From: Phymatolithon calcareum
Taxonomy: Eukaryota > Rhodophyta > Florideophyceae > Hapalidiales
DNA length: 64,000 nt
Reading direction: 5' to 3'
Assembly: GCA_977006965.1 (NCBI GenBank)
Contig: OZ345371.1
Location: 1,178,001 to 1,242,000 of the forward strand
Of the stretch, positions 34,705 through 45,699 are shown piece after piece. The notes beneath the pieces are model-generated. The model had not been told where the DNA came from, did no database searches, and saw nothing but the letters and a program-made list of their open reading frames with translations. Both the position numbers and the translations under genes were made by a program. Each line of letters begins with the position of its first letter. Position 1 is the stretch's first letter.

Positions 34705-37700
34705 AACAAGGCAAATATAGATGATTAATCGCTCCAAAAGCTGTTCAAATCGTTATCATGCATAGATGTGTTTCGCATACACGCCTGTTTCAATCCTTGA
34801 CTATTTTATTCTGTTCCTTCTTCCTAGATTACCTTAATCCCGGGCGTACGCTTCCTATGCCCATCGCAACCTTGCCGTTGTAAGCGTTTCGCTTGATTGC
34901 ATCGAAAGGTACTACTGCATGTTTATAGCAGCCGAGGTGTCGAGACACTTTGTCTAAGGTCAACAATTTTCATTGGCGACAGAGCATTTTTTGCATTCGT
35001 GCTTTGTCGCATTGACCCGGTGTCGACGCTTTCTGCTCCCGTCGTCCCGGTTCGAATTCAATCAGTACAACAATTTGATCTACCCTTCCACTCGGGAGGC
35101 AGGCGAAGAATCCTCCAATGTCGGCATGTTTCTCTGATCTCGAGCTCCAAGCGAAGCTCTCACATTGCACAAAAGGTTCAACAGGAGGATTCGATTAGTG
35201 ATGAATCTGCTACCTTGAACACTGTTGATTCCATGCAACCCGGCGGACACCTGGACTGCGTTGGCCTTTCAATTTCTCATCATCGCACCAGCAATTTTGA
35301 GGCCGAAAACTTATCCTCACTTGATGCCAAAGCAATAGTTTTTTACAAGATCCACAGTCTTGGTAATATACGGGGCAATGCTTCCTCAGAAAATAGGGTA
35401 GCTCTTCTCTTATGTTTGGTCTTCTGTCTGAGCTCCTAACATGTACAGTACTCGATTTTTTTGAGAACTCTTACTAAAAGTACCAAAGTAAAATTGTGCT
35501 AAACCTTCTTAAGGGAAGATCACGGTTTCACTACAGTAGAGAGATTCAAATCCGCGTCCATGTCTGCATGCAGAATGTCATTAAACGATCGATCGAGACA
35601 GATCATCCTGAAGGCATCATTCTCTTTAACCTCCAATCTGCTTACCATGTGTACAATGCTCCGTGGCCGCACAATCGTTGTGCGCAGTCGGGGGCAACTC
35701 ATTTTGTGTTTGATAAGGGCCATGCCAATATCGAGCATTCAGCTTATACTATCGAAAAGCAACAAAATGATCATACAATATCATACATCATTAACGGGAC
35801 TCCCGTGAGCACACGGCCGAGGCAATATTTATCGCTTCGCCTAATGCGCGCCCGTGTGAAAGAACATTGTTCTTTCACGGCTCCATTCGTTGCTCCTCGG
35901 TGGACCCCGGATCTGACGTTAACACTTCCATCCCTATAACGAGAAGCAACGCGACAAGAGGCGCGGCATGCAGAGCACACGCGCCCATGACATGGCTCAA
36001 TTATCAGCGTGCAGCACATGATGTTGGAGAATTACTCGTGGTGACCACGCAGCCTGCATCCGTCGTCGACTTCGTGGGCGTATCGGTCGAGACCCGCGTG
36101 GCGACGAACGGAAATCGTGTTCGCGGTTGTGTGCCGCATTCGCATGAAACGATTTCGAAACACGTTCGAGCCAACTTTAGATGACAGCGTCATGTCGCGG
36201 CATATCCATGGGCTTGTTGCACGGTTTATGTACGAGAGATCTGACAGAGTGAGCGGCAGTGGAATTCGCTCTCACTATGACCCTGGCAACGAGTTGCGCA
36301 GAGGAATTCCAAGGAATTTATTTAACGCCTATATGACGCCCCTGGTGTCACTACTTGTATCGGGGGACAGTACGGCATTATATCTCATTGTGTACGGAAC
36401 GGGTGAGGAATGCGCTAGTATTCTGGCAGCTGATGCGCGAAAGACCAATTTCGGTCCGCGTTCCGTTTACAGAGTGCGTGTCAAAACAAGGGCACAAGAC
36501 ACGTTCACGATCGTTTCGCTTCCGGTGTGTGAATGAGGTCAGGTGCGGTGCAAGTGGTGAAAACGTCTTGAAAGAACGTAATGCCGTTCGAGGTGAAGGT
36601 GCGGGAAATCATTGACGAAATGTGGGTTTCCCGTCAGCAACGTGGTCGACCTGTTGTTGTTCTGACAACTGCTGCCGTCAAGACAAATGCGGAGGTCTTT
36701 TGAAAGATCGTTAATTTTGCGCGGATGAAGGCAGTTGTGGCAGAAGTGGTGGAAACGTGTGGGAAGAAATTGTGTGTCAAGCGTCGGGGGCCGCGGAAAC
36801 TGATGTACTTGTACCAGGTGCAAGAAACCGGTGGTTGATACGAGCAAGAGTGCATGAAGCTGGAGTATATCGTTCATGGTGCACATTCTCTATTATTGAG
36901 TCATTTCCTCTAATAAGAGTTGCGCTGGTGACCTTTGCTCGGATGTCGCATCGTTTATGTCTGACGGCCATTGCGAGCTGGGATGCTGTGAAATACTGAA
37001 GAATGTGTTTTGATACTGCCGGCCGAGATAGCTAATTCACACAGCGTTAGAATTTGGTGAGTGATGTTCAAACTGGGCGCGTGAGCATCGGGCAGGTCCT
37101 CCTTTTCAGCTGCTGCGAATTTTCGGGCGCCCATGTTGTCAATAGAACAGCTCTCTCGTTCCTCGAAACAGCAATAGATCTATCGAGAAAAAGCATCTAC
37201 AAATGTTTGCAAAGACTAGCGCAACCGTCCTCCAGTCGCCGGGCCATAGAGAATGCCGGCTCCTCCACACTTTTACTTCCCTGTACGCAAAACTTTCGTA
37301 AACTTTCCGCGCTTCCCGCTGACCGGCGGCGTCTATGCGATTAAAAACTGTTTGGGAACAGCACTGTCTGTGGCATCGGAGAGGTGGAAAAGACCATCCC
37401 AAAAACGCCGTCGCAATCCCTAATAACGTCCCATGGATCGTATTGCATATGGTCCATCAACAGCTTCTTCAGCCATGTTTCAGCTGCTTCGCGTCACAAA
37501 AGCGTCCAGCGAACGCGAGGCGCGATTACGAATGTGTGGACAGGTAGTGGATACGCTCAATCTTGCCACTGCATCTCTTTATTTGCACACGACGCTGCGA
37601 TGCTCTAAAAGCTTGGTCTCTGGGAGCCACAATGCATCTATTCCGAAGATCAATCCACCGGAGCTTCCTCATCCCATACTACGTCCCTCGCCTTCATTTC

Positions 37701-39293
37701 CAATTTGTTTGTCAAATTGAGGTGATGCTGTTTGCACGCCACGCTTCATCTGCCGCCGACCGCACGGCTTTCCCGTCCGGCACACACTTTCTGCCATACC
37801 ATTCAGTTGTGGTCTTGATGGTGACAACAGCGTTCGCGCTTTTCCACATGCTAATTCATCCTGTCGAATCGCAAACGTATCCTTGCACCAAGCAACCTCA
37901 CCATTCTTCTCCCGCAACCTGTTCGCCATGACAGATGGCTGTCATTCGTACGTTTGCACTACTAGACTCGCACAAGACGACCACCTGAAACACGATGCGC
38001 CACTAATGGTGGCACTCGCTCTGCAATGCGAGGAACGGTCCTGACATCTCGGCCACAGCCGCGACATTGGCAATACGATATTACCATTCACAAATTTGTG
38101 ACAGAGAAATGGCCTTTCCCGTTTCCTTGATTTCGATTCGTAGGCCACTCTTCTGTCTGGATGACAAATTTAGAAATGCATCGGTCCTTAACGACGAAAA
38201 GGAGCTGGCGAACGACGTAACGACAGGGGGGCACAGTCGGGTTTTCCTCTCCGATTCAACGCAACATTATTCAATTCTGTTCCAGTCGAATGCAGGGGCG
38301 ATGACGACAGTATTTGTTGCAGTTGCCGACGCATACCTGAGAAGCGCCTCTCTCAAACTGTCGCCATGCGCCGTAGAATCAGTCAAACGTCAACGGTTTT
38401 GTGTTTTGCCAAAGCTCGCAATCGGTACCAAACCATGTTTCCGGATGTCCAGGCCGTAGCACAACCGGCATGATCCACCCCTGTGCTCCCACAAAGTTGA
38501 ACTTGTCTCTCACCATGTGAAGGCGCTATACAAGTGAGTGATGTGTGGAATTTCAAACTCGCCCGCAAGAGATGAAACGCGGTCATAAAAGAGATTCACA
38601 CATCTGCATCTCTGCTTGCTCACATCGGCCACACTTACGATTCGACCGACAAACAGCATTGCCTGTGGTGACGTACGCACAGCACTTTCATTTCGAATGT
38701 TAAAGCTACTGCATCTGGGTCGATCAACTTCCAAGCTGCAATGTCGTACTGAGCGGTTGCGGACAAACTAAAGCACGGATTCAGGCTGTCACCCCTGGTA
38801 CTGCACGACTTGCGTGCACGAATGAGCACGAAACCGGAAGCGCCACATTATGCTCCACGACTCGCAGCTTCGGCGATCCGAACACGATACGGGAATTTCG
38901 GTGGCTCTCCGACATCTCCGAATCTTGGTATCCGCGACTGCAGTCATTACCGCTGCTTCAAGACGAGCTCCTCCCGGTGAGTCATGGGCCTGGGGCACCG
39001 CGATATGCATCTTGGCTTGCTGTCACATTATGCGTGACTTTGGGGAATGCATGAGCCTTGACGCCGGTTGTCCTTAACCGCACTTTGCACCTTCAAGGTC
39101 GTCGGAATTAGTCAATGAATGCTTGCTCCTCGAACAATTGTGCGCGGACAAAATAAGGTTAACTGTACTGAAGCGTAACGGATACTTACAAGTACGACAA
39201 CTGTTCCCTCAGTTTCATAAAAACGCTGATTTAGATTCGTTATTGGCATTGGTCAGATCATGTTCAAAAATGCAATTCTTTCGCGCTCTGGGA
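34705..39293. other. spacer after receptor copy 3 (type A), interrupted by the 18.8-kb element
   Basis: Closely matches 13814-19145 and lacks the LINE pair. It contains the same coding-like but unnamed stretches, in places less broken: an open frame at 35496-35939, one at 37563-37931 and one at 38067-38459 (NASVLNDEKELANDVTTGG). These frames do not join into a gene and I cannot assign them. The homology stops at 39295 and resumes at 58114. Confidence 0.6.
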
Positions 39294-39309
39294 CCCACTG
39301 GGGGAGCGT

Positions 39310-41334
39310 GCGCCGTGAAATATGACAATTTCAACCTTTTTCAAATTCTGAAATCAAATTTATTTCCAGAAGTGCTGATATTGGAGCTCCGGACTGTTAA
39401 TATTGGGTCGCTCCTGAAAATGATAAATTGCACAAAATGCGTCATTTTTGCACAAAACGCGTCGTCACGCCACGGTGCATTTGTCTCGTGTCCTCGATTT
39501 GTGACACGCAAAATGTGCAAATCGCGCGACATTTGGTCATAGAGCTTCCCTCTGTGATCCAAATGTGTTGTACGACACATTTCTATCATTTTCGCTACGG
39601 CGCGTTTCTCTCAGTAGGAGTAGTGCAGTGATCTGCCTCATGCACTTCATCCATGGGTGATCAGAAAGATGCGCTGCAGCTTAGAAGAGTAGATTCTCGT
39701 CCATGCTATGCAAGTACGTAATAATATTCTAGCTGGATCTTGAGGAGCTTGAGAAGCGCACACTGATGCCGTTATTCCGAAGAGCAAGCAGAGGACCATC
39801 TCAGATCCGCGTGTCCTCCCCCATGTCAACACCAAGCCCAAACATATTTCTGCGCGCATTGAGCGCGGCCTCCCGCGACCATGCGGTTCTGCGTCCAGAC
39901 GTCGAATAGCCCCATCAGTTGAATAGGGTGAGTACTTGTTGTACAGAGTGGCATACTTTACAAGTACGTATCGAAACGTAACATGGTTAACACCTTTTAA
40001 GGTGATTAACGAGCGCTCGCAACCCGATCCGAAAAGCGTGCGAAAAGCAGACATATGGGGATGCTGCAGAGCTCTTCGGGAGATTCTTCGGTCACGGAGC
40101 CGGCGGGCGTGCAGGGACATTCGGTACCGCATGGGTCCATTTGCGATCCTTTGCTGCAGATGCCGTTTATGCAGCAGAATGCATAATAGACGGATAATCA
40201 ATCCCATTCTTACCGAACTTGTTTGCGGACCAGATGGAGATAGACAGCTCTGCTTTTCAACGCCATGAGTAAAGGGGAAAGCCGAACTGACGAAAGAACA
40301 CTCGAGAAGAGACATCTTCGTGTATTCATTACAATGACATAGTACTTATTTCGTCTAGCACCATAAAGCCTTCTCCGTGCAACGAATCTATGGATCTACC
40401 TATAATTTCTTCACTTTCCCCTCTCCCTTCGAGTGAACGTTTAAATAGTTTCCTGGAGTACTTTACAGCCCGCCTGATTACCTTTTGGAGTATTATACTA
40501 CTCCAAAACCCCTAAGTCTCCAGCCGTGTAATGTAATACTTGTACTCTTCAGCACCAAAGTGAGGGCCCATGTCGGATGCTTTGGGCACTATAAGCACCC
40601 AAAATAGGACATCAAATCAATTAATATTTTGGTTCCGTAACGGAATTGTCTGACACAAAATGCGACAACGTTTTCAGGGCTCCACAATTTGGCGTGCGCG
40701 TGACAGCGGAATACAGTTGCACAATTTGCGTACTGTTTTGCGTCTCTGCAATTTATCATTTTCAGGAGTGACCCAATGTAGAAAAGTGATGAAAAGATTC
40801 AACCTGAGGAAATGCTCTGTAATGGGAGTGCACTTACTGTGCGCTTGGGACAAACTTTTGTTTTCGGAAGTGTGCCAGCCATGAAAGATGTTACGAAGCT
40901 GCTTCACAGCGCTGACTGTTCTTCTCCCGTTGCATATGGTCCTTCTATGAATCATACTTTTTTCCTTTGTCAACATCGTTTATTGCCCACAGCGCACCGC
41001 ACGGCGCCTGGCCACGCGCCGACGAGGAGCCGTCGGGAAGCTGACGAGAACTGCTCCGCACTGAGGGGCGGCGGCTCTACCGGCGGCGGCACGAGCACGA
41101 CGTCGAGGTCTCATGTGGCTGCGTGCCCGCGCGTGAGCGCGGCAGAGCAGACGGGCACAAGCGCGAGGGGTTCGCGGCCGCCAAAGGCTCGGTGGGAGAG
41201 CGCGCGCACCAACTGCAGCATGCTGGCGGCGGAAGGGGCGCAGTCCAGACGGAGATGGGTGCCGCTCTTGTGGAATCAAGAAGATGGTGGGTACCCACCG
41301 CGTACGTTCAGCGAACTTATCCGTGAAAATGTTG
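39310..41334. other. left arm of the large element, no named gene
   Basis: The subterminal part (39400-39640) has recurring TTTGTGACACGC/TGCAC-type words of the kind that bind CACTA transposases, but no exact array. Open frames on both strands at 39647-40315 and 39936-40268 overlap each other and match nothing I know. 40980-41340 is markedly GC-rich and its open frames (Arg/Ala/Pro-rich) look compositional rather than coding. Confidence 0.4.
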
Positions 41335-42356
41335 TAGAGGCTTAGACTGAGGGGTGACTGTTGCTGGACCCCCTTGTCCACTACAAACGAGTTTCTGTTC
41401 GCATTGCGAATTGGTGTTACCCATGATGGAGTCAAGAACTTTTCCGTTATTGTGCAGACCTCATTGGGCAGTACTTGTCTCAGTCTGTTCATCAAGTGTG
41501 ATATCGGGACTGTATCGTAGGCAGCATTAAAGTCCAGTACTGGGCCACATCTCTGATCCCCTTTTAGTAGCTCAATAGCTCTTAGGATAGTCAGCTCACT
41601 GCTATTCCAATTTTGGAAAGTAGGTACTGGACCATCTCTGCGATATCTTTGGGTAGGCATGATTCGGCTCTGCGTTGGAGGATATCTCGTGAGATGCGGT
41701 CATAAGCGGAGGACAAATCGAGGATCGGTGGCATCGCCTCATAGTATTCGTCGCTCTTAGGATTGCGAGTTCCGTCCCTTTGTTATTCTGGAAGCCCAGC
41801 TGGAACTGGTGGAATTTGTAGCGTTCGCGTATCGCGGAGCCGATCGCGGAGTCAGTAATGATTCGCACTTGGCTGAGAAGCGATATTGGGCGGTAGTTGC
41901 CTGGGATGTGGGCTAGTCTTTTCTTGTGATAGGAATGAGGGTTACGTGGCGCCATTGCGTTGGTAGACAACGAAGTTTACCGCATGTTTCCCATAGCGTC
42001 GCAAGATCACCACTCAATCCAAGGCTTGCTTGAAGCATTTCCACGGCGATTTTGTCCGGGACGAGTGCTTTTCTGCGTGGTGCTCGCTGTAGCGCGTCAT
42101 TGATACTCGTTCGCATTTACTTGGAGAGCGCGAAGCTTTCTAACACAGGTTTCCATTGCTTGTCTGCACTACACGCATTCGCGATATGAGCTGAGAACCG
42201 CTTTTGGTGTACTGGAGCACCTAATGCTCGGTTTACGCTGCTTCTCTTCTGCTTACATCGCAGGCTCTTGCTCAAGGTAGTCGTGGCTTGACGTGGTGAT
42301 TGGTCTTCAATGTCTTGGTCTGTGTAGGTGATGACTATCAGTGAACAGTTAGTCAT
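41335..42356 (-). pseudogene. LINE reverse transcriptase fragment, minus strand
   Basis: Read from 42356 downward in shifting frames. A pre-RT linker is followed by APRRKALVPDKIAVEML and LATLWETCGKLRCLP. Next come NYRPISLLSQVRIITDSAIG (motif 1/2) and FQLGFQNNKGTELAIL, then LDFNAAYDTVP (motif A, Asp) and DKGVQQQSPLSLSLYNIFTD (motif B). The frame then runs into GC-rich sequence before the YxDD motif C. Several frameshifts and a duplicated middle segment show decay. It lies just downstream of the H4-like/RING gene. Confidence 0.8.
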
Positions 42357-42410
42357 CGTTGATTGGTTACAGGAAGAGACGCAATGCTGAGCAACGAGAA
42401 AGTTTCCAAC

Positions 42411-43061
42411 TCATTTACTTTTGTCTCCGATGGATGGGGAAAGCAGATCCTGTAAAAACTGCTGGCGTTGAGTTTCGTTTTCTTGTTCTTTTCTATTCCT
42501 TCTCTCTTTCCTTCTTCTGTTCTTCTCCCTCCTTTTTGCTATTTGTTTTTGATGAAGTGGAGCACAAGCTGTGACATGCTCCTCCTCGTCCGTCTTGTAC
42601 GTAGACTTGAACGAAGGATAAAATCGAATTTCGGGAAGAACGGGAGATTTGCATAAGCAACACTGATGTATTTTATCGTCGGGAACAGCACGAGCAGCAA
42701 TCTGATCAAAGCAAACTGTGTGGAACACGTGGCCGCAAAACAGTTTTACGACATTTCCTTGCAGAGTATCAAGACACACTGCACATTCTTTTGGGAACGG
42801 TATCCAGACTTCGCCACTCGAGGCTGCCGAGAAACGTGCAACGTCGAGGGATGAACGACGAGTTTCTGTACGGGTTACAGTTAGAGTAGACTTCTGAATG
42901 AGATTTAGAAGCAACAACTCAATTTTGTCCTTCTTCTTCCGAATCCGGCCATAGCGGATACCTAAAATGCGCTTGATTCCACCACACCGAGCCAGGCGGC
43001 GAACAAGTTGTGCAGAGATTCTTCCACGGTGACAGCGATCGTGCGGGGGAGGTGCTATGGC
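42411..43061 (-). CDS. histone H4-like fold fused to a RING-H2 finger
   Basis: A 216-codon open frame on the minus strand with no ATG at all, so its first exon must lie upstream or the gene has lost its start. Counting from 43061, residues 19-37 read LVRRLARCGGIKRILGIRY, which matches the most conserved part of histone H4 (RRLAR, GG, KRI, G, Y). NLI at 53-55 and RRSSLDV at 68-74 match the H4 alpha-2 end and the loop into alpha-3. Directly after it is a RING-H2: Cys93, Cys96, Cys109, His111, His114, Cys117, Cys134, Cys137. The tail (about 165-205) is a highly basic Lys/Arg/Glu coiled-coil-like helix. RING domains recruit E2 enzymes for ubiquitin transfer. A histone-fold partner would place that activity on chromatin, but this is inference. 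I know of no H4-RING fusion. Confidence 0.75.
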   Translation of the reverse strand, partial: AIAPPPHDRCHRGRISAQLVRRLARCGGIKRILGIRYGRIRKKKDKIELLLLNLIQKSTLTVTRTETRRSSLDVARFSAASSGEVWIPFPKECAVCLDTLQGNVVKLFCGHVFHTVCFDQIAARAVPDDKIHQCCLCKSPVLPEIRFYPSFKSTYKTDEEEHVTACAPLHQKQIAKRREKNRRRKERRNRKEQENETQRQQFLQDLLSPSIGDKSK

Positions 43062-43204
43062 TCAAAAATGATTGCTTTGCTAGCGAACGGCGGATCTTTC
43101 TCTACATCATTTTATATACTGTGTTCCTTTTTTGTTCTTCAGAACATTCCAATCGGCAGAATTTAGACGCCACGTTTTTGAACGCAATGGGAATTTATTA
43201 ATAT

Positions 43205-43360
43205 AATTTAGGTGCTGAATGCAAGTTTTATGCACCTTCTGAGCGGACAAAGGGCGTCTGCAATACAACCGCGAAATGAATTTAGGTATTGCATGTATGT
43301 CTTGTGTGCCTTCTGATGAGACTTAGGGCGGTGGTAATTATGGATTGAATTTACGAACTA
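43205..43360. repeat. diverged ~74-bp tandem repeat upstream of the H4-like/RING gene
   Basis: AATTTAGG followed by TGCA-rich sequence, GCC/CACCTTCTGA and AGGGCG recurs at about 43205 and 43279. A third, shorter trace (AATTTACG) begins near 43348. Identity is modest. It lies where a promoter or first intron of the H4-like/RING gene would be expected. Confidence 0.4.
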
Positions 43361-43437
43361 AATTCATGTTTTCTGCGCTAGTGACAGTATATTACTTAAG
43401 AGAGCCGTAGGATTGCCCTCTTCTGACATCTGCAATG

Positions 43438-43556
43438 TTCTCTCTCCGGGGCTTTGACCCCAGAGAAGCAACTATGCACCATTCTCTCTCCGGGGCTTTG
43501 ACCCCAGAGAAGCATATGTTCAATGTTCTCTCTCCGGGGCTTTGACCCCAGAGAAG
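43438..43556. repeat. three 31-bp hairpin repeats at exact 44-bp period
   Basis: TTCTCTCTCCGGGGCTTTGA plus CCCCAGAGAAG occurs identically at 43438, 43482 and 43526. The spacers are 13 bp and differ in sequence. Each repeat folds as CTCT..GGGG / CCCC..AGAG with a six-base loop. Because 44 is not a multiple of three, the minus-strand frame reads each repeat in a different frame, so it is not a protein repeat. Confidence 0.9.
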
Positions 43557-43635
43557 ACCATTGCACAACACGTTGTTCACGGCCCACGTCTTCCCATGAA
43601 AGCTCTCTTGGTCCAGCAGCACAAGAAAGAAGACC

Positions 43636-44010
43636 ATGACAATCCAAAAACATTTCCGACCCATATCCCTACTGAGTCAGGTCCGAAACGCTGTTGAGTC
43701 CGCAATTGTTATTATGCTTCGTCAAAGATACAAGAACCTTAACATCCAGCTGGGATATCAAAAAGGGAAGAGTATGGAGCTCGCAAATATTGAGGGCGCT
43801 GGAACTACAAAAACGAGGGCAGCGATGCATCGCTGTATTGGACATGAAGGCAGCGTACGACACAGTACCTAGACAACACCTGCAAGAGCGAATAAGAGGG
43901 CTTCTGCCGCAAGACCTATACGCGATGATCGAGCCATTCTTGATGTCTTCCTGGGTATCCGCGGTTGGGGACCCGTAGAAGAAGTGGTTCTAATTGACAG
44001 AGAGTACGTC
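43636..44010 (+). pseudogene. LINE reverse transcriptase fragment, plus strand
   Basis: FRPISLLSQVRNAVESAI, then, after a frame change near 43790, ILRALELQKRGQRCIAVLD and MKAAYDTVPRQHL (motif A). The frame continues through LLPQDLYAMIEPFL and ends near 43978 before motif B. It is the same RT region as the minus-strand relic at 41335-42356, in opposite orientation. The two bracket the H4-like/RING gene. Confidence 0.78.
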
Positions 44011-44355
44011 AGGATCCGACGAAAGCAAAGTCGTTAGTGACCTTGACTAATGTTTCATCCCAGCCGAGTCTGCTCGTCAGAACTCAGCATTCGTTAAAGT
44101 AGTGCTTGGGGTACTGCAGTACTGTCAAGCTAGGATTCCTAATCTGTACTTCGTTACCCGAAAAGTAAAGGAACAGAAAATGCTTCCTAAAAGATGTAAA
44201 GGAGTGTGTCGGCATCTGCAGAGCGCCTTGAATCCCCTTTAGGAGATATTGCCACTCGCCGCGACAATCTGGGCGATGACGCCCTAAGACTATTTGGACG
44301 TTGAATTGCGCATCTCCGCCACCGAGAAGCACTAATTGATGCTTTTGATATTGTC

Positions 44356-45699
44356 ATGAGGCAAAGCCCTGTATGTGACAATCAAGTGGTTTCCCTTCAG
44401 ATGCAAATGGATGTCCGATTCAAAAATCTTCTCGATCGAGACCAAATCGAAGAACACAATAGACCGGTGGATGAGATCGATCTTGGGATGCTTGCTGATT
44501 ATTTTGGGCGTACATACGAGCAAACTGGATCTGAAGACGCTGGAGTGAAAAAAGCGCTGGCACTGTTTTATGAAAATGGAACAAATAGTGCCGGGTCCAA
44601 TGCAGCGATTGAAGCCCTTGGATCCTTCATTGTTCATAAGAAACGCCCGTGTGTAACCTCCCCGCTTCTATTTTATCTCGCCATCACACGCCAAAGTCGA
44701 TTCCACGAATCTCAGAATCGAGTGCATCAGGAAATTACCGTCAAATGTTTATCGGGGCTGAGATTCTGCCGCAGAAGCCGTGAAGAGCAAATTGCATTGA
44801 AAATCGGATATTTGCTTGAGAATGGGTTATTTGTGGGCCGCGATACATACCGCAAGAATGCAATGATCGAGACATTTTGTACACAGGAAGGGCGGGGAGA
44901 TGAAAAAATGTTGCGCGGAATGTTCAATCGACTTTTTGTGAAACAAACATCATCTGAGGAAGGAAATAAGGAAGTCAATAGACATGGGCATGTGCTTGGA
45001 ATAGGAAGACGTCCAAAAGACGCTTTGCTGTTGTACAACCATCGTCTTGACCCGCTCCCCAGGTGCAGAAATCGCTTAGGATTACTGTATCACAAGGGAG
45101 CTCAAGGTGTTCCACCGAATGCAACGGAGGTCGAGAATGAGTATTTGGCTTCCATTGAAAAGGGAAACCATTACGCACTCTGTAACATGGGTGTTCTGAA
45201 GTCCGACACTACGGAAGATGACCCTGCTATATCGTATCTAAAAAGTGCTGTTGCAGTAGAAAGCAGCACCGGGACAAATAATCTCGCAGTTTCCTATGAG
45301 CTTGGAAATGGCGTCAATCGAGACATATTTGATGCTGAGAGACGGTACAAGCAGGCTGTTGATGTGGATAACAATCCAATTGCCATTTACAATCTGGCGG
45401 TATTGTATATATGGGGAGACGCCGAAGTTCGAACTGGCGGAAACATCTCCCAATCGCAAAGCATAATGTCTGAAATTACCGGATCAGAAACGGAGCTCCA
45501 GCCGTTGTACACTCTGGAAGAGCAAGTAAGGAGATTTGTTGTTTTGAGCATCAGCAAAAAGGAGCCCGTAATGTCGGGGAAAGTGGAGGTCGAAGAATTC
45601 GATGAGAGTCTTGCCTTTGTGAAGATTCCTGAATCTCGTGGAGAAGACAACGTTGTGATAGCGATGCAGGTTTCCTTCTGGGAAACGGACAGCCGGTGA
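44356..45699 (+). CDS. Sel1-repeat (TPR-like) protein, possibly truncated
   Basis: A 447-residue frame from ATG 44356. The C-terminal half has Sel1-type helical repeats: NRLGLLYHKGAQGVPPNA, YALCNMGVLKSD, TNNLAVSYELGNGVNRD with AERRYKQAVD, and IYNLAVLYIWGD. Sel1 repeats are protein-interaction scaffolds, widespread in algae and protists. The same frame continues upstream of the ATG with repeat-like sequence (DDALRLFGR, stop, then HREALIDAFDIVM). A TGA near 44301 therefore cuts off an N-terminal part that opened near 44202. Either the gene has suffered a nonsense mutation and ATG 44356 is a secondary start, or an intron removes the stop. The last 80 residues are acidic without motifs. Function unknown. 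Confidence 0.7.
   Translation: MRQSPVCDNQVVSLQMQMDVRFKNLLDRDQIEEHNRPVDEIDLGMLADYFGRTYEQTGSEDAGVKKALALFYENGTNSAGSNAAIEALGSFIVHKKRPCVTSPLLFYLAITRQSRFHESQNRVHQEITVKCLSGLRFCRRSREEQIALKIGYLLENGLFVGRDTYRKNAMIETFCTQEGRGDEKMLRGMFNRLFVKQTSSEEGNKEVNRHGHVLGIGRRPKDALLLYNHRLDPLPRCRNRLGLLYHKGAQGVPPNATEVENEYLASIEKGNHYALCNMGVLKSDTTEDDPAISYLKSAVAVESSTGTNNLAVSYELGNGVNRDIFDAERRYKQAVDVDNNPIAIYNLAVLYIWGDAEVRTGGNISQSQSIMSEITGSETELQPLYTLEEQVRRFVVLSISKKEPVMSGKVEVEEFDESLAFVKIPESRGEDNVVIAMQVSFWETDSR

Noticed and set aside
39647-40315. 222-codon minus-strand open frame
   Set aside because: No motifs, unusual composition, and overlaps an equally long plus-strand frame; not supportable as a gene.
40980-41335. C-terminal extension of the minus-strand RT frame
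   Set aside because: Arg/Ala/Pro-rich reading through a GC-rich segment; RT similarity stops near 41340.
43111-43118. TATATAAA on the minus strand, 50 bases before the H4-like/RING frame opens
   Set aside because: A transcript starting about 30 bases downstream would contain no in-phase ATG, so it cannot be the promoter of that frame as it stands.
43438-43556. Regular repeats with variable spacers, superficially a CRISPR array
   Set aside because: Eukaryotic context, only three units, 13-bp spacers that are too short, and no cas genes.
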